Assembly: GCA_036960175.1 (NCBI GenBank)
Contig: JBALWH010000023.1
Coordinates: 1-64,000 of the forward strand
DNA: 64,000 nucleotides
Reading direction: 5' to 3'
From: Motiliproteus sp036960175
GTDB lineage: Bacteria; Pseudomonadota; Gammaproteobacteria; Pseudomonadales; Balneatricaceae
Shown here: positions 42,375 through 50,994 of the stretch, piece by piece
How positions within the stretch are numbered: the first letter of the stretch is position 1
How the letters are laid out: every line of letters starts with the position of its first letter
Made by a program: the position numbers and the translations under genes
Notes under the pieces: generated by a model
Database searches by the model: none
The model's input: the letters and a program-made list of their open reading frames with translations, nothing else
Told to the model about the DNA's origin: nothing

Positions 42375-43262
42375 TTATTCCGTATTCAGATCCCGAAGTT
42401 GCATCAGTAACTCGCGGCCGCAGGGGCCAAGCTGGTCGGGTCGGGGAACAACCAGGTAGATAGGAATGCGGCGGACATTGCCATCTTTGAGTTGCAGTTG
42501 TTTTAGCGCTCCAGACTTAAGCTGTTCTCGAACACGATGCTCTGGTATCCAGCAAAAGCCCAGGCCGGTATTGAGAAGATCCAAGGCAGCGTCAAAGCTA
42601 TCCACCGTCCAGCGTTGCTCTGCTTTTAACCAGCCTTGGTTTTCCAGCGGTTGTTTGCCGCTATCGCGGATAACAATTTGTAGTTCGCTCGAGAGGGTTT
42701 GCGCCGTTAAAGATTTATGTTGATTTAAAGAGTGATCATGGTGTGCCACTGCAATCATATCAATGGTGCCTAGGCTTTCGCCCAGATAGCCTTTGGGTAG
42801 CGGGCCAGTGATGGCCAGATCGGCAGTGCCTTCCAGTACTGCTTCCTGGGTGCCGCTAATAATAGTATCTCTGATTTTTACCCGAGTTCCCCGGCTAAAG
42901 GGGTAGAACTCTTTTAGCGCTTGAAGCAGGCAGCTGCGAGGGAATATTCCCTCCACGGCTATGACCAGTTCCGGTTCCCAGCCCATCTCCAGGTTCTCGG
43001 CCAAGGTCTCCAGTTGGTGGGCATCATCGGTAAGCTGTCGCGAGCGCCGCAATAACACTTCACCAGCAGCGGTCAGGTAGGCCTTGCGACCCTTGACCTC
43101 CAGCACAGCTACGCCTAATTGCTGTTGTAATTTTGCAACGGCATGGTTCAGAGAGGAGGGGCTGCGGTGCAGTATTTCTGCCGCCTTGGCATAGCCTCCA
43201 TGGTCTACAACCGCTTGCACGATACGCCACTGTTCCAGAGTTGTTCGATGCTTGGGTTGCAT
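42375..43262 (-). CDS. LysR-family transcriptional regulator
   Basis: 295 residues. The winged helix-turn-helix (about 10-68) includes YAKAAEILHRSPSSLNHAVAKLQQQLGV; the effector-binding domain follows with the usual two lobes. ATG 43262 (MQPKHRTTLEQW) gives the normal short N-terminus. It is divergent to the azoreductase gene across 135 bases, the typical arrangement for a LysR regulator and its target, so it probably controls azoR in response to quinone-like or electrophilic compounds. That is inference. Confidence 0.9.
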   Translation of the reverse strand: MQPKHRTTLEQWRIVQAVVDHGGYAKAAEILHRSPSSLNHAVAKLQQQLGVAVLEVKGRKAYLTAAGEVLLRRSRQLTDDAHQLETLAENLEMGWEPELVIAVEGIFPRSCLLQALKEFYPFSRGTRVKIRDTIISGTQEAVLEGTADLAITGPLPKGYLGESLGTIDMIAVAHHDHSLNQHKSLTAQTLSSELQIVIRDSGKQPLENQGWLKAEQRWTVDSFDAALDLLNTGLGFCWIPEHRVREQLKSGALKQLQLKDGNVRRIPIYLVVPRPDQLGPCGRELLMQLRDLNTE

Positions 43263-43397
43263 AGCTGGCTGCCTGACTGTACTAAAAATTCGAATAAACA
43301 AGGTGGAATTATGGAATTTATTTCTATAAAAATATATATAAAAATAGCCTCATTGAATCGCTAACAAACTTAATCACGGCAATACGGAGGGCACAGG

Positions 43398-44000
43398 ATG
43401 TCCAAGCTACTAGTAATTAATTCAAGTCCTATGACCGACAGCTCCAATACCCGCGAATTGGTTGATACCTTCGTTACCGCCTGGAAACAAAAGCATGCAG
43501 GCGCAGAAGTGATCAACCGCGATATCGGTCGTAATCCGCCGCCTCATCTGGATGAAGTCACGATCGGATCTTTTTATACACCTGATGATGCTCGTAATAA
43601 TGCACAACAACAGGCCGTTGCCTTATCTGATCAGTTAGTGGATGAGTTGCAGCAGGTTGATACCGTGGTTATTGGATCGCCGATGCATAACTTTTCCATT
43701 ACCTCGGCACTAAAAACTTATATCGATCATGTGGCCCGGGTTGGGCGTACTTTTCAATATACCGAAAATGGTCCTGAGGGTCTGCTGCAGGGGAAGAAGG
43801 TGTTTGTACTGACGGCGCGTGGTGGACGCTATGGCGTAGGCAGCCCGGCCGCAGCGATGAATCATCAGGATGCCTATCTGGAAACCGTCTTGGCTTTTAT
43901 CGGCCTCAAGGATGTCACTAATATCAGTGCCGAAGGTCTGTCCAGCGGTGATCAGGGTGTCAGAACGGCTGCCGCTGAAATTGATGCGCTCTTGGCCTAG
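43398..44000 (+). CDS. azoR: FMN-dependent NADH:quinone reductase/azoreductase
   Basis: Flavodoxin-fold enzyme reducing quinones and azo compounds. 200 residues with the FMN phosphate region NSSPMTDSSNTRELVDTF, the isoalloxazine loop SPMHNFSITSALKTYIDHVARVGRTF and LTARGGRYG. CGGAGGG precedes the ATG. Divergent from the LysR gene and followed by a strong terminator, so monocistronic. Confidence 0.93.
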   Translation: MSKLLVINSSPMTDSSNTRELVDTFVTAWKQKHAGAEVINRDIGRNPPPHLDEVTIGSFYTPDDARNNAQQQAVALSDQLVDELQQVDTVVIGSPMHNFSITSALKTYIDHVARVGRTFQYTENGPEGLLQGKKVFVLTARGGRYGVGSPAAAMNHQDAYLETVLAFIGLKDVTNISAEGLSSGDQGVRTAAAEIDALLA

Positions 44001-44066
44001 ACCACTCCCAAGTGAATTTTAACGTTTCTACCAACCTGCTCAGTTAATCTCCTTTTCTGAGTGTTT

Positions 44067-44090
44067 GCCCCGGCTTGCCGGGGCTTTTTT
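44067..44090 (+). terminator. Intrinsic terminator of azoR
   Basis: GCCCCGGC (44067-44074) and GCCGGGGC (44077-44084) with a TT turn, then six T. The stem may open to a four-base loop. It lies 66 bases past the azoR stop. The following gap (44091-44296) shows a weak GTCAAC/GTTGAC inverted repeat and no gene. Confidence 0.88.
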
Positions 44091-44296
44091 ATTACAGGTT
44101 ACGCCCCGCTACTCGTATTCCTCTCTCGTTACTCTCTATCCTAAGCGGCTTGGGGTCAACTTCGCCATCGTTTGATGTTGACTGGCTGATTCTTATGCTT
44201 GAAGGCCTATTTATACTTTCTTGGCCCTAGGGGGAAGCAAGGGGGCTGATGCCGGTCAGGGGTGATCTAGGGTTTAAACTTTGCAGGCGTCTTTGT

Positions 44297-44339
44297 GTGA
44301 TATATATCAATCAAGTTATGGCCATATATGGAGTAGATT
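44297..44339 (+). promoter_or_regulatory. Anr/FNR-like box and -10 of the rubredoxin operon
   Basis: GTGATATATATCAA (44297-44310) matches the FNR/Anr consensus TTGAT-N4-ATCAA in nine of ten positions. A -10-like TAGATT lies at 44334-44339. The implied start near 44346 puts the box centre about 42 bases upstream, the class II activator position. This suggests oxygen-controlled expression of the rubredoxin and HD-GYP genes. Confidence 0.55.
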
Positions 44340-44398
44340 GACTGCCGTAACTTTAGCCGCATACTGTGTCTAGAGTATTGGTTCGACAGGGATAAACA

Positions 44399-44578
44399 GT
44401 GAGCGTTCAGGCAAAGAATGAAAGCACTTTTGAGTGTGATGTGTGCGGACTGGTTTATGATCCTAAGCTAGGTCTGCCTGATGAGGGTATCCCTGCCGGC
44501 ACGCCTTGGTCTGATATTCCTGAAGACTGGGTCTGTCCGGATTGTGGTGCACCAAAGTCCGCCTTTGAGGTGATCTGA
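44399..44578 (+). CDS. rubA: Rubredoxin
   Basis: One-iron electron carrier. The 59 residues contain both knuckles: FECDVCGLVYDP and EDWVCPDCGAPKSAFE, with the four iron-binding cysteines, plus DEGIPAGTPWSDIP between them. GTG start at 44399 with AGGG eight bases upstream. The stop is immediately followed by the ATG of the HD-GYP gene, so the two are coupled. Likely partners are an alkane hydroxylase, a rubredoxin reductase or an oxidative-stress reductase elsewhere in the genome. Confidence 0.95.
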   Translation: MSVQAKNESTFECDVCGLVYDPKLGLPDEGIPAGTPWSDIPEDWVCPDCGAPKSAFEVI

Positions 44579-45634
44579 ATGGTCAAGCCTGCTCAGCGTA
44601 TTAAGGTCGATGCCGATCAGTTGTGCAAAGGCATGTTTGTTGTTTTACCGTCAAAGTGGTTGGATCATTCTTTCTTACGCAATCAATTTCTGATCAAGAA
44701 CGACGCGCAGTTGACCAAACTCCGTGCCTGCCATTACGACGAGTTCGATATCGATTTGGATCGTTCGACTTTACCAAAGGGCTGGGATCGTAGCCCCATC
44801 GAGCTGGATAATCTTGATCGCACCTCCCACGCTACAGAAAGCCGAGTGATTGATCCCAAAGATACTGGCGATATTCCGGATAACTGGGATGCCAGCAATC
44901 TGATTCCTGATGAGCTATCAGAAGCCCTTGGTTGCAAGAACATGGCGCCAGAGCTCCGTTCTCAGCTGGTTTATACCCATTCCAGAGAGATGATGCAGCG
45001 GTTGTTGGATGTGCCTACGGTAGAAAACCTGAAGACTGCTAAAGCTACCATCACTTCCATCGCCGATATGGTGTTGTCGGATGATCAGACGGCGAGAAAC
45101 CTGTTGCGGATTACCAGTCATGATTTTTATACCTACACTCATTCAGTCAATGTCGGTGTCACTTCTTTGATGGTAGCTAAAGAGCTGTTTCGAGGCTCAG
45201 ATGCCCATGATCTGGAGGAGTTGGCTTCCGGGTTTTTCCTCCATGATCTTGGTAAGGTTATGGTGCGTCCTGAAGTGATCAATAAGCCGGGGCGTTTGGA
45301 CGATGCTGAAATGAAACATATGCGCATCCACCCTTATCAGGGTTATAAACTATTGGATGCAGCGGGGGAAATGACCGAAGAAAGCCGCTATATCGTGATG
45401 CAGCACCACGAGCGCTTTGATGGGTCAGGTTACCCGAAAGGGTTGCAGAATGAAGATATTCATATCTACGGGCGAATCTGCTGCATCGCTGATGTTTTCG
45501 ATGCCCTGACTGCAGATCGTTCCTATAAAAAGGCAATGTCTAAGTTCGAAGCGTTGAAGCTGATGAAGGATCAGATGTCGGGCCATTTTGATCAAAAACT
45601 GTTTTCGGAGTTTGTTAATCTATATCGGCAATAA
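44579..45634 (+). CDS. HD-GYP cyclic-di-GMP phosphodiesterase
   Basis: Degrades c-di-GMP to pGpG/GMP. An N-terminal DUF3391-like domain (about 1-120, with VDADQLCKGMFVVLPSKWLDHSF) precedes the HD-GYP domain. Metal and signature residues are intact: HDLGK at 222-226 and HHERFDGSGYP at 276-286, with HSVNVGV at 188-194. 351 residues. It starts one base after the rubredoxin stop, with GAGGTGATC serving as ribosome site inside the rubredoxin gene. The shared promoter carries an Anr/FNR-like box, linking c-di-GMP turnover to oxygen limitation by inference. Confidence 0.93.
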   Translation: MVKPAQRIKVDADQLCKGMFVVLPSKWLDHSFLRNQFLIKNDAQLTKLRACHYDEFDIDLDRSTLPKGWDRSPIELDNLDRTSHATESRVIDPKDTGDIPDNWDASNLIPDELSEALGCKNMAPELRSQLVYTHSREMMQRLLDVPTVENLKTAKATITSIADMVLSDDQTARNLLRITSHDFYTYTHSVNVGVTSLMVAKELFRGSDAHDLEELASGFFLHDLGKVMVRPEVINKPGRLDDAEMKHMRIHPYQGYKLLDAAGEMTEESRYIVMQHHERFDGSGYPKGLQNEDIHIYGRICCIADVFDALTADRSYKKAMSKFEALKLMKDQMSGHFDQKLFSEFVNLYRQ

Positions 45635-45664
45635 TGGGTCTGTTCTGCTAGCGAGAGTTGATCG

Positions 45665-47041
45665 CTAAAAAAGATCCATCTGTTCTTCGCTCTTCTTGCG
45701 TGGCCGCCATTGTTTGCCCCAGCTGGTGGCGATGTAAATTACTTGAATATGATCGCCTGGGGTGACGCTGATATCTTCCAGACCGATGGTTCCGTGGGCG
45801 GGCTCTTCGCCATTAATAAATACTAATATTCCGGGGCGTTGACGGGGGAAGATACGGTCGATTTCACCGTAGATAGGGTCGATACGTTTGATGTAAAGGC
45901 CGCTTTCGATTTCATCGGCACCGGGAAACACACTACGTTCATAGCTGGGCTTCAGGCCCGCTGCGAGCAGCTGCTTATGCACCAGTGACTGTACCGAGTT
46001 AACGTTGACCATCAAGGTCGCTTCAGAACCGTCCAGATCCACCGTTATGCTGATGTCTCGGGTTTCTTCAAGATCCTCTGCCGTTGCGGTAATGGACAGC
46101 ACTTCGCTAAGACCGACAACCCCGTCTTTGCGGGCCAGTTGATGGGCTACCCGTTCTTGTCCTGCCGCAATGAACGGGGTGGAGCGAGTGATGCTGCGGT
46201 TCTGGCCCCAGATTTTGACCTGCTGGCCGGCGTAGTTAAAGTTAAGCTGATTGTCCTGCTCCAGGCCGTGGGTATCGAGCTTGCGGGCTTTGTAGATAAT
46301 GGTGTGAGGGGTTTTGTTACTTTCGTTATCAAACTGTGGGTGGCAGGGGTTGTTGTTGCGATGGAAATGATAAGGGAACCCCAGGGCGTCCTCGTAACTG
46401 AGTTTCGAGGGATTACGGGTTCCCTGTTCCACCACTCGCTCGATCAGGTATCCCACTTCGCTGAGCGCAGTCACGACATCACGAAAGGAATATATCAGGG
46501 TGGAGAACTCGTCTTCTCCGGTTTTGCTTGAGGTGTTGGCGAGCATGTTGTGGCGGAAATGCTGTAGCTGGTGGGAGAAGCAGAATATCAGTGCACCACC
46601 GGGTTTCAGTCGTTTAAACAGGTTGTAAAACAGATCCTTGAGTTCCTGAGTCGAGGTTAGGTATTCTATCGAATAGGCGGACAGAATCAGGTCAAACGAG
46701 ATGCCGGGAAAGAAATCGGTCTGACGCATATCCTGTTGTTTGAAATGGATTGGGCTTATTTCGTCCGAGAACCGGCTCATGTTTTCCCGGGCTCGTTCCA
46801 GCATATGACCAGAGATATCTATGCCGTGACAGTTAGCCCCTTTACGGGCCAGGGCAATCAGGTTTTCGCCCATGCCGCAGCCTATATCCAGCACGTTGGC
46901 GTTGATCAGATCGATATCGATCAGTCGTAACTGATTTTCTCCCGCAGCCAACCAGCCGTAGTGGACTTCATCGTGGGATATCTCCCAAGTACTGCAGTAG
47001 CTTTCGCAGAAACTTTTTTCGTCCCAGTGCTGTGATGACAT
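45665..47041 (-). CDS. SAM-dependent methyltransferase with an unassigned C-terminal module
   Basis: 458 residues in two parts. Residues about 1-250 form a class I methyltransferase: VLDIGCGMGENLIALARKG, CHGIDISGHMLERAREN, LILSAYSIEYLTS and a Trp/Tyr-rich N-terminus similar to class I methyltransferases of small molecules or tRNA. Residues about 290-458 are not a domain I recognise; they include FINGEEPAHGTIGLEDISVTPGD, reminiscent of a beta-grasp (ThiS/MoaD-like) fold. Start ATG 47041 has AAGAAGGG upstream. The gene lies between cmoBA and cmoM with cmoM on the same strand; a link to tRNA wobble modification is possible but unproven. Confidence 0.75.
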   Translation of the reverse strand: MSSQHWDEKSFCESYCSTWEISHDEVHYGWLAAGENQLRLIDIDLINANVLDIGCGMGENLIALARKGANCHGIDISGHMLERARENMSRFSDEISPIHFKQQDMRQTDFFPGISFDLILSAYSIEYLTSTQELKDLFYNLFKRLKPGGALIFCFSHQLQHFRHNMLANTSSKTGEDEFSTLIYSFRDVVTALSEVGYLIERVVEQGTRNPSKLSYEDALGFPYHFHRNNNPCHPQFDNESNKTPHTIIYKARKLDTHGLEQDNQLNFNYAGQQVKIWGQNRSITRSTPFIAAGQERVAHQLARKDGVVGLSEVLSITATAEDLEETRDISITVDLDGSEATLMVNVNSVQSLVHKQLLAAGLKPSYERSVFPGADEIESGLYIKRIDPIYGEIDRIFPRQRPGILVFINGEEPAHGTIGLEDISVTPGDHIQVIYIATSWGKQWRPRKKSEEQMDLF

Positions 47042-47108
47042 GGTCAACCCTTCTTGCTATCAGTCCTGATTATTTAAATGTAAATCCTGCACATCATCAA
47101 GTCGACGT

Positions 47109-47876
47109 TTAGTCACAGGCTTTAGTGCTCATCACATGTATATAGCGAGCCATATGGATATAGGGTTGTTGACGGTAGTGGTTGAGTTCAAGTTCAAGAA
47201 TATCGTCAAACTCATAGTTCTGTTTAACCTTCATTGGTAGGTAATCATAGAAACAGCGAATACCAGAGAGGCTATTGATATCGGTGGATTGATCTTTCAG
47301 CCAGCGATAAATCTGTTCTGGATCTAAAGGCTGATAAGGCGTCAGACCTTTGCCATCACCCCGCCAATCGGCTTTTTTTACCTTACGAAAATTGCCCTTG
47401 AGAGCGTTACGTAATACCAATGAATGCTGATTGTAGAACATTAGTGATAGGGTGCCACCGGGCCGTAATCTGGTAATGAGTTGCTGCAAGATCTGTTGGG
47501 GGTGCTCGACCCACTCCAATACAGCATGACAGATTACGGCGTCATATAGCTGCTTATTCTCAACACAGAATTGTTCGATATTGGCATGATGCAATTGAAT
47601 CTGTTGGTCGAGACCCGCCTGTTGATTAAGCAATTGAGCTTTTTCTAGCATCTGCTGAGAGGCATCACAAAGATCTAGCTGATGCCCTTGTGCAGCAAAC
47701 CAGCGGCTTATGTGTCCTTGGCCGCCACCGGCGTCCAATATGTGCAAGGGGGGGGATTGACGAAGCGTGTCTAGATCTCGCTGCAGCAAAGCCAGACGAA
47801 TTTGTCCTTTGGCTGAGTTGTATATTTTCTCGGCAAAATGCTCAGACAGCTGATCGAAATGATTGTTGGTCGACAT
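47109..47876 (-). CDS. cmoM: tRNA cmo5U34 methyltransferase CmoM
   Basis: Methylates cmo5U34 to mcmo5U34 in certain tRNAs. The 255 residues carry the diagnostic N-terminus FDQLSEHFAEKIYNSAKGQIRLALLQRDL, SAM motif ILDAGGGQGHISRWFAAQGH, CHAVLEWVEHPQQIL and the C-terminal RYIHVMSTK. With CmoA and CmoB at 40.5-42.2 kb it completes the pathway within one region, though not as a single operon. The two-part methyltransferase gene follows after 67 bases. Confidence 0.92.
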   Translation of the reverse strand: MSTNNHFDQLSEHFAEKIYNSAKGQIRLALLQRDLDTLRQSPPLHILDAGGGQGHISRWFAAQGHQLDLCDASQQMLEKAQLLNQQAGLDQQIQLHHANIEQFCVENKQLYDAVICHAVLEWVEHPQQILQQLITRLRPGGTLSLMFYNQHSLVLRNALKGNFRKVKKADWRGDGKGLTPYQPLDPEQIYRWLKDQSTDINSLSGIRCFYDYLPMKVKQNYEFDDILELELNHYRQQPYIHMARYIHVMSTKACD

Positions 47877-47981
47877 CCGGTTATCCGTGAAAAGGAAGTG
47901 GCAGAGTCGAGATTATAAGGGCAGTCCTCGCTGAGGACTATGCAGATTTGCTACGGCTTCTTTTTGGGCTGTTGCCGGGGG

Positions 47982-48341
47982 CTAGATATTGCCGACATAA
48001 CGGTGCATTTTTCCAGCCATTTCTGAGCCTAACTCAACGTAGCGGAAACCAAAATTGAATTCCAGTTGCGACAACCGACGCACAAACACCAGTCGGCACC
48101 GGCTGCGGAAGGGGACGGGGTCGTTGGGCAGGCGGCAAAGGATATTAACTTCGACGGGTTTGGCCAGCGGATCTTTATCAAGATTAACGGCGATCATCTC
48201 TTTAAAAGCAAGATCGCCATCGATCATGATGCCACCAGGGGATATGTTGCGGACCCAAGCCTGACAACTTTCATCTTGTTGATTACTAACCTCAACCTGA
48301 AGTTGAGTATTTATGCGTGGAAAAAGGCGTAATTCGGACAT
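47982..48341 (-). CDS. PilZ-domain protein
   Basis: Probable c-di-GMP receptor of 119 residues. The PilZ binding elements are seen as RLFPRINTQ (RxxxR-like, near residue 7) and NISPGGIMIDG (D/NxSxxG, near 35). The C-terminal YVGNI tail has no added output domain, so it would act through a partner. ATG 48341 has AGGAAG at correct spacing. Its neighbours are unrelated. Confidence 0.85.
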   Translation of the reverse strand: MSELRLFPRINTQLQVEVSNQQDESCQAWVRNISPGGIMIDGDLAFKEMIAVNLDKDPLAKPVEVNILCRLPNDPVPFRSRCRLVFVRRLSQLEFNFGFRYVELGSEMAGKMHRYVGNI

Positions 48342-48554
48342 CTGATACTTCCTACCACCCGGTTTTTCAGGCGGTCTTCTGGCGCATACTGTCCCTGTAT
48401 GCATTTAAACTTAAACAGCGTATAGCAGTTATTATCGACCGGGGTTGGCAGGTCTACAACTTTAACCTGATGTTCGGTTGATCTGTATCAGAAACTTTAC
48501 TGGACGAACTCCTCAATAGACAGCCAGATCGATGCAATAACCTGCCTGATTGTG

Positions 48555-48926
48555 TTATTTCCGGTATTCCAGGTAATCTTTGACGGCATCCTTGGTATCT
48601 TTGATAGCGTTCTGTGAAGCAGTATGGGTGTATTGTTTTGGATTTTTTCGACAATCACTGATCAGGTAATGATTAAAGGTTTGACGGATTTCGTCATGCA
48701 GTCCTTTCGGAACTTCGCGTTTTTCACCCAGAGTATCGAAGCGTTGTTGTGCTTTTGGCGAGATTACCTTGTTGATTTCGTGGTTGTAAGCAATGCTGTC
48801 TACCTGCAGGTGCTCAAGTCGATCGAGTAGTTGCTGGCAGCCCGTATTACTGGCGTTGACCAGAGGGGAGCTGGCGATCAGCATGGCGCTGATCATGGCT
48901 ATAGTTGTGTACTTGGTCTTCATCAT
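48555..48926 (-). CDS. Secreted hypothetical protein
   Basis: 123 residues with a cleavable signal peptide (MISAMLIASSPLVNAS). The mature part is polar and helical, with two cysteines (NTGCQQLLD and LISDCRKNPKQY) that may form a disulfide. GGGAGAGA precedes the start; a second ATG follows immediately. No family recognised. The 213-base gap to the PilZ gene contains only a short GCATAC/GTATGC hairpin. Confidence 0.7.
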   Translation of the reverse strand: MMKTKYTTIAMISAMLIASSPLVNASNTGCQQLLDRLEHLQVDSIAYNHEINKVISPKAQQRFDTLGEKREVPKGLHDEIRQTFNHYLISDCRKNPKQYTHTASQNAIKDTKDAVKDYLEYRK

Positions 48927-49090
48927 TTCTCTCCCGAATTAAAGCCTGTGCTTTGACCTGTTCTGATCTCTGAGGCTTTGCTGATGTGGTTTCTTGCTTG
49001 GGTAAAGAATGACAAAGTTGCCGGGCGACAGATAATGAAAGGGGAGAATAGTGGTTATAACCCTGGGGGGGGTGGCTGGAGAACAAGCAT

Positions 49091-49111
49091 AAAAAAAGGG
49101 GGCTAGCCCCC
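49091..49111 (-). terminator. Terminator of the glycine-zipper OmpA lipoprotein gene
   Basis: GGGGGCTAGCCCCC (49098-49111) is a perfect palindrome followed on the minus strand by seven T. It lies 51 bases past the stop of the upstream OmpA-lipoprotein gene. The loop would be small unless the inner pairs open. Confidence 0.85.
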
Positions 49112-49162
49112 TTGTTCTAGATTGTCCTTCTAGACTGATGCTCTTCTAAATTGTTGTTCGGG

Positions 49163-49849
49163 CTACGAGCTAAGCGGCTGAATCCAGAGTTCGACCCGGC
49201 GATTGGATGCGCGGCCGGCGGCGGAGTTGTTGTTTGCAACGGGGTTGCTTTCGCCATAACCGCTGGACAGAATTCGCCCAGGGACGACGCCCTGTCCCGA
49301 TAGATAAGTTGACACCGAACGGGCGCGCTGCTCGGAGAGGTTCTGGTTGTATTCGGCAGAGCCTTGGCTGTCGGTGTGACCATCGACATTGAGCTGGGTT
49401 TTATCATACTTGGTCAGCACTGTGGCGACGCCATCTAGGACTGAATAAAAGTTTCCAGCCAGGTCTGATGAGCCCGTGTTGAAGGTGATATTGCCAGGCA
49501 TAACTAACTGGATTTGGTCGCCATGCCGCTGGATTTGTACCCCGGTGCCTTCCAGATAGCGTCTTAATTCAGCTTCTTGCTGGTCCATGTAGTAGCCGAT
49601 ACCACCACCCACAGCACCGCCCACCAACGCGCCGGTGAGAATGCCCTTTTTACGGTCGCCTTTGCTGGAAGTCGCGGCTCCCAATATGGCCCCGGCGATA
49701 GCGCCAATGCCTGCGCCTTTGGCGGTATTGCTGGTTTTCTTCTCACCACTGTAAGGATCATTGGTCTGCATAGTTGGTGCTGTTTGGCAGCCGGTTATCA
49801 GAACCAAGCTAGCGAGCCCTGCTGTTGCTAATTGAATATGCCGTTTCAT
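49163..49849 (-). CDS. OmpA-family lipoprotein with glycine zipper
   Basis: YiaD-like outer-membrane lipoprotein, 228 residues. Lipobox LITGC; a glycine-zipper segment (GAGIGAIAGAILGAATS, then GALVGGAVGGGIGYYMD) at about 45-90; OmpA domain from about 115 with MPGNITFNTGSSDL, NVDGHTDSQGSAEYN and ASNRRVELWI. ATG 49849 has AGGAAGG upstream. It is a paralogue of the lipoprotein at 8.3 kb but adds the zipper, which may insert in or cluster at the membrane. Monocistronic. Confidence 0.9.
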   Translation of the reverse strand: MKRHIQLATAGLASLVLITGCQTAPTMQTNDPYSGEKKTSNTAKGAGIGAIAGAILGAATSSKGDRKKGILTGALVGGAVGGGIGYYMDQQEAELRRYLEGTGVQIQRHGDQIQLVMPGNITFNTGSSDLAGNFYSVLDGVATVLTKYDKTQLNVDGHTDSQGSAEYNQNLSEQRARSVSTYLSGQGVVPGRILSSGYGESNPVANNNSAAGRASNRRVELWIQPLSS

Positions 49850-49987
49850 AGTGGAGCCTTCCTGAGTTTGACGCAAAATCAAAATAATATGAGGGAGCTA
49901 AACCTAACTACATCCCAGATAGGGGTGATGAGATTATAAACTATCCCTAGAGTTCAACGTTAAGTGATTATTTATTTTACCGAAGTC

Positions 49988-50007
49988 AGCTTGACCATCG
50001 GTCAGCT
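49988..50007. repeat. Short inverted repeat in a divergent promoter gap
   Basis: AGCTTGACC (49988-49996) and GGTCAGCT (50000-50007) pair with one bulged T. It lies in the 269-base gap between the glycine-zipper lipoprotein gene and the lytic transglycosylase gene, both reading away. Operator-like but unassigned. Confidence 0.3.
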
Positions 50008-50118
50008 GTTGTTGTCAGTCGCTCCGGCTTTTTCATTTCGCTGTGTCAAATTCAGCAGCTAAGCTTAATGAGTCAGCTTGGTAAGACCTTTGGCATTCAG
50101 CAAGTCGCGGATAATTTC

Positions 50119-50994
50119 ATGAAGCGTTTACCCCTATCTCGATATTACCGACAAGGAGTGGTTTTTTTGCTCTGCGCTATAAGTCCGCTAGTGTGGGCTG
50201 ATCATGGCGCAAATATGGGGGCCGATGTTGACGCCTATATGCGTTCTGGTGATCTTAAACTGATGACCGAGAAAGCAGCTGATTACCAGTATGGGAAAGG
50301 GGTAGACCGCAGTTTAGATCGAGCTATAGGGTTGCTCTGTGTGGCTGCTACAAAGGGCTATGCTGAGGCGCAATATGAATTAGGTTGGATCTATTTTAAT
50401 GGTCGCCATGGTCATACGAATGAACGCGAGGCCTCTGCCTGGTTAATAAAAGCGGCTCAATCTGGCGACGCTTATAGTAACGGTTTGATCCGATTTGTTG
50501 GGCCCAGTGATTTGCAGGACGATAGTCGTTGTCCATTAACCGATGGGCAGTATTTTCTATCGCCCATCGAGAGTAAAGCTGATCCCGACGTAGATGAAAT
50601 TAGTCGCTGGGTCGAGCGCCTGGCTCCTCATTATCAGTTAAAACCGCAGTTGGTTATGGAGGTCATTCGGGCGGAGTCCAATTTTAATGTTAAGGCGCTT
50701 TCAAGTAAGGATGCCCGAGGACTGATGCAGCTGATACCCGATACGGCCGAACGTTTTGGCGTCGAGGATATCTGGGATCCCCTGCAAAATATTCAGGGTG
50801 GAATGGCCTACTTGCAATGGCTGCTTAACTATTTTGAGGGCGATCTGAAATTGGCGTTGGCGGGATACAATGCCGGTGAAAAGGCGGTGGACAGCTTTCG
50901 TGGTGTTCCTCCTTTCCCGGAAACCCGTCGCTATATTCGCCTTATCACCAGTAAATTAAAAAAGCTTCCGTCGTCGAAAACCTCCAGGGATTAA
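50119..50994 (+). CDS. Sel1-repeat lytic transglycosylase
   Basis: Periplasmic peptidoglycan-cleaving enzyme. From ATG 50119 there is a clean signal peptide (MKRLPLSRYY...SPLVWA). Sel1-like TPR repeats cover about 45-130 (AIGLLCVAATKGYAEAQYELGWIYFNG). The C-terminal SLT domain (about 165-285) has the catalytic glutamate in VIRAESNFNVKALSSKDARGLMQLIP and GYNAGEKAV. A frame start at 50068 has no ribosome site and would bury the signal. The Sel1 plus SLT combination suggests docking to an envelope complex. Confidence 0.85.
   Translation: MKRLPLSRYYRQGVVFLLCAISPLVWADHGANMGADVDAYMRSGDLKLMTEKAADYQYGKGVDRSLDRAIGLLCVAATKGYAEAQYELGWIYFNGRHGHTNEREASAWLIKAAQSGDAYSNGLIRFVGPSDLQDDSRCPLTDGQYFLSPIESKADPDVDEISRWVERLAPHYQLKPQLVMEVIRAESNFNVKALSSKDARGLMQLIPDTAERFGVEDIWDPLQNIQGGMAYLQWLLNYFEGDLKLALAGYNAGEKAVDSFRGVPPFPETRRYIRLITSKLKKLPSSKTSRD

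Noticed and set aside
43311..43364. 17-codon AT-rich frame upstream of azoR with AGGTGG before it
   Set aside because: Its ATATAT-rich codons more likely represent the azoR promoter region than a peptide gene.
45645..45668. TAGCGA/TCGCTA hairpin between the HD-GYP and methyltransferase genes
   Set aside because: The stem is perfect but short and has no T tract on either strand, so it is not called a terminator.
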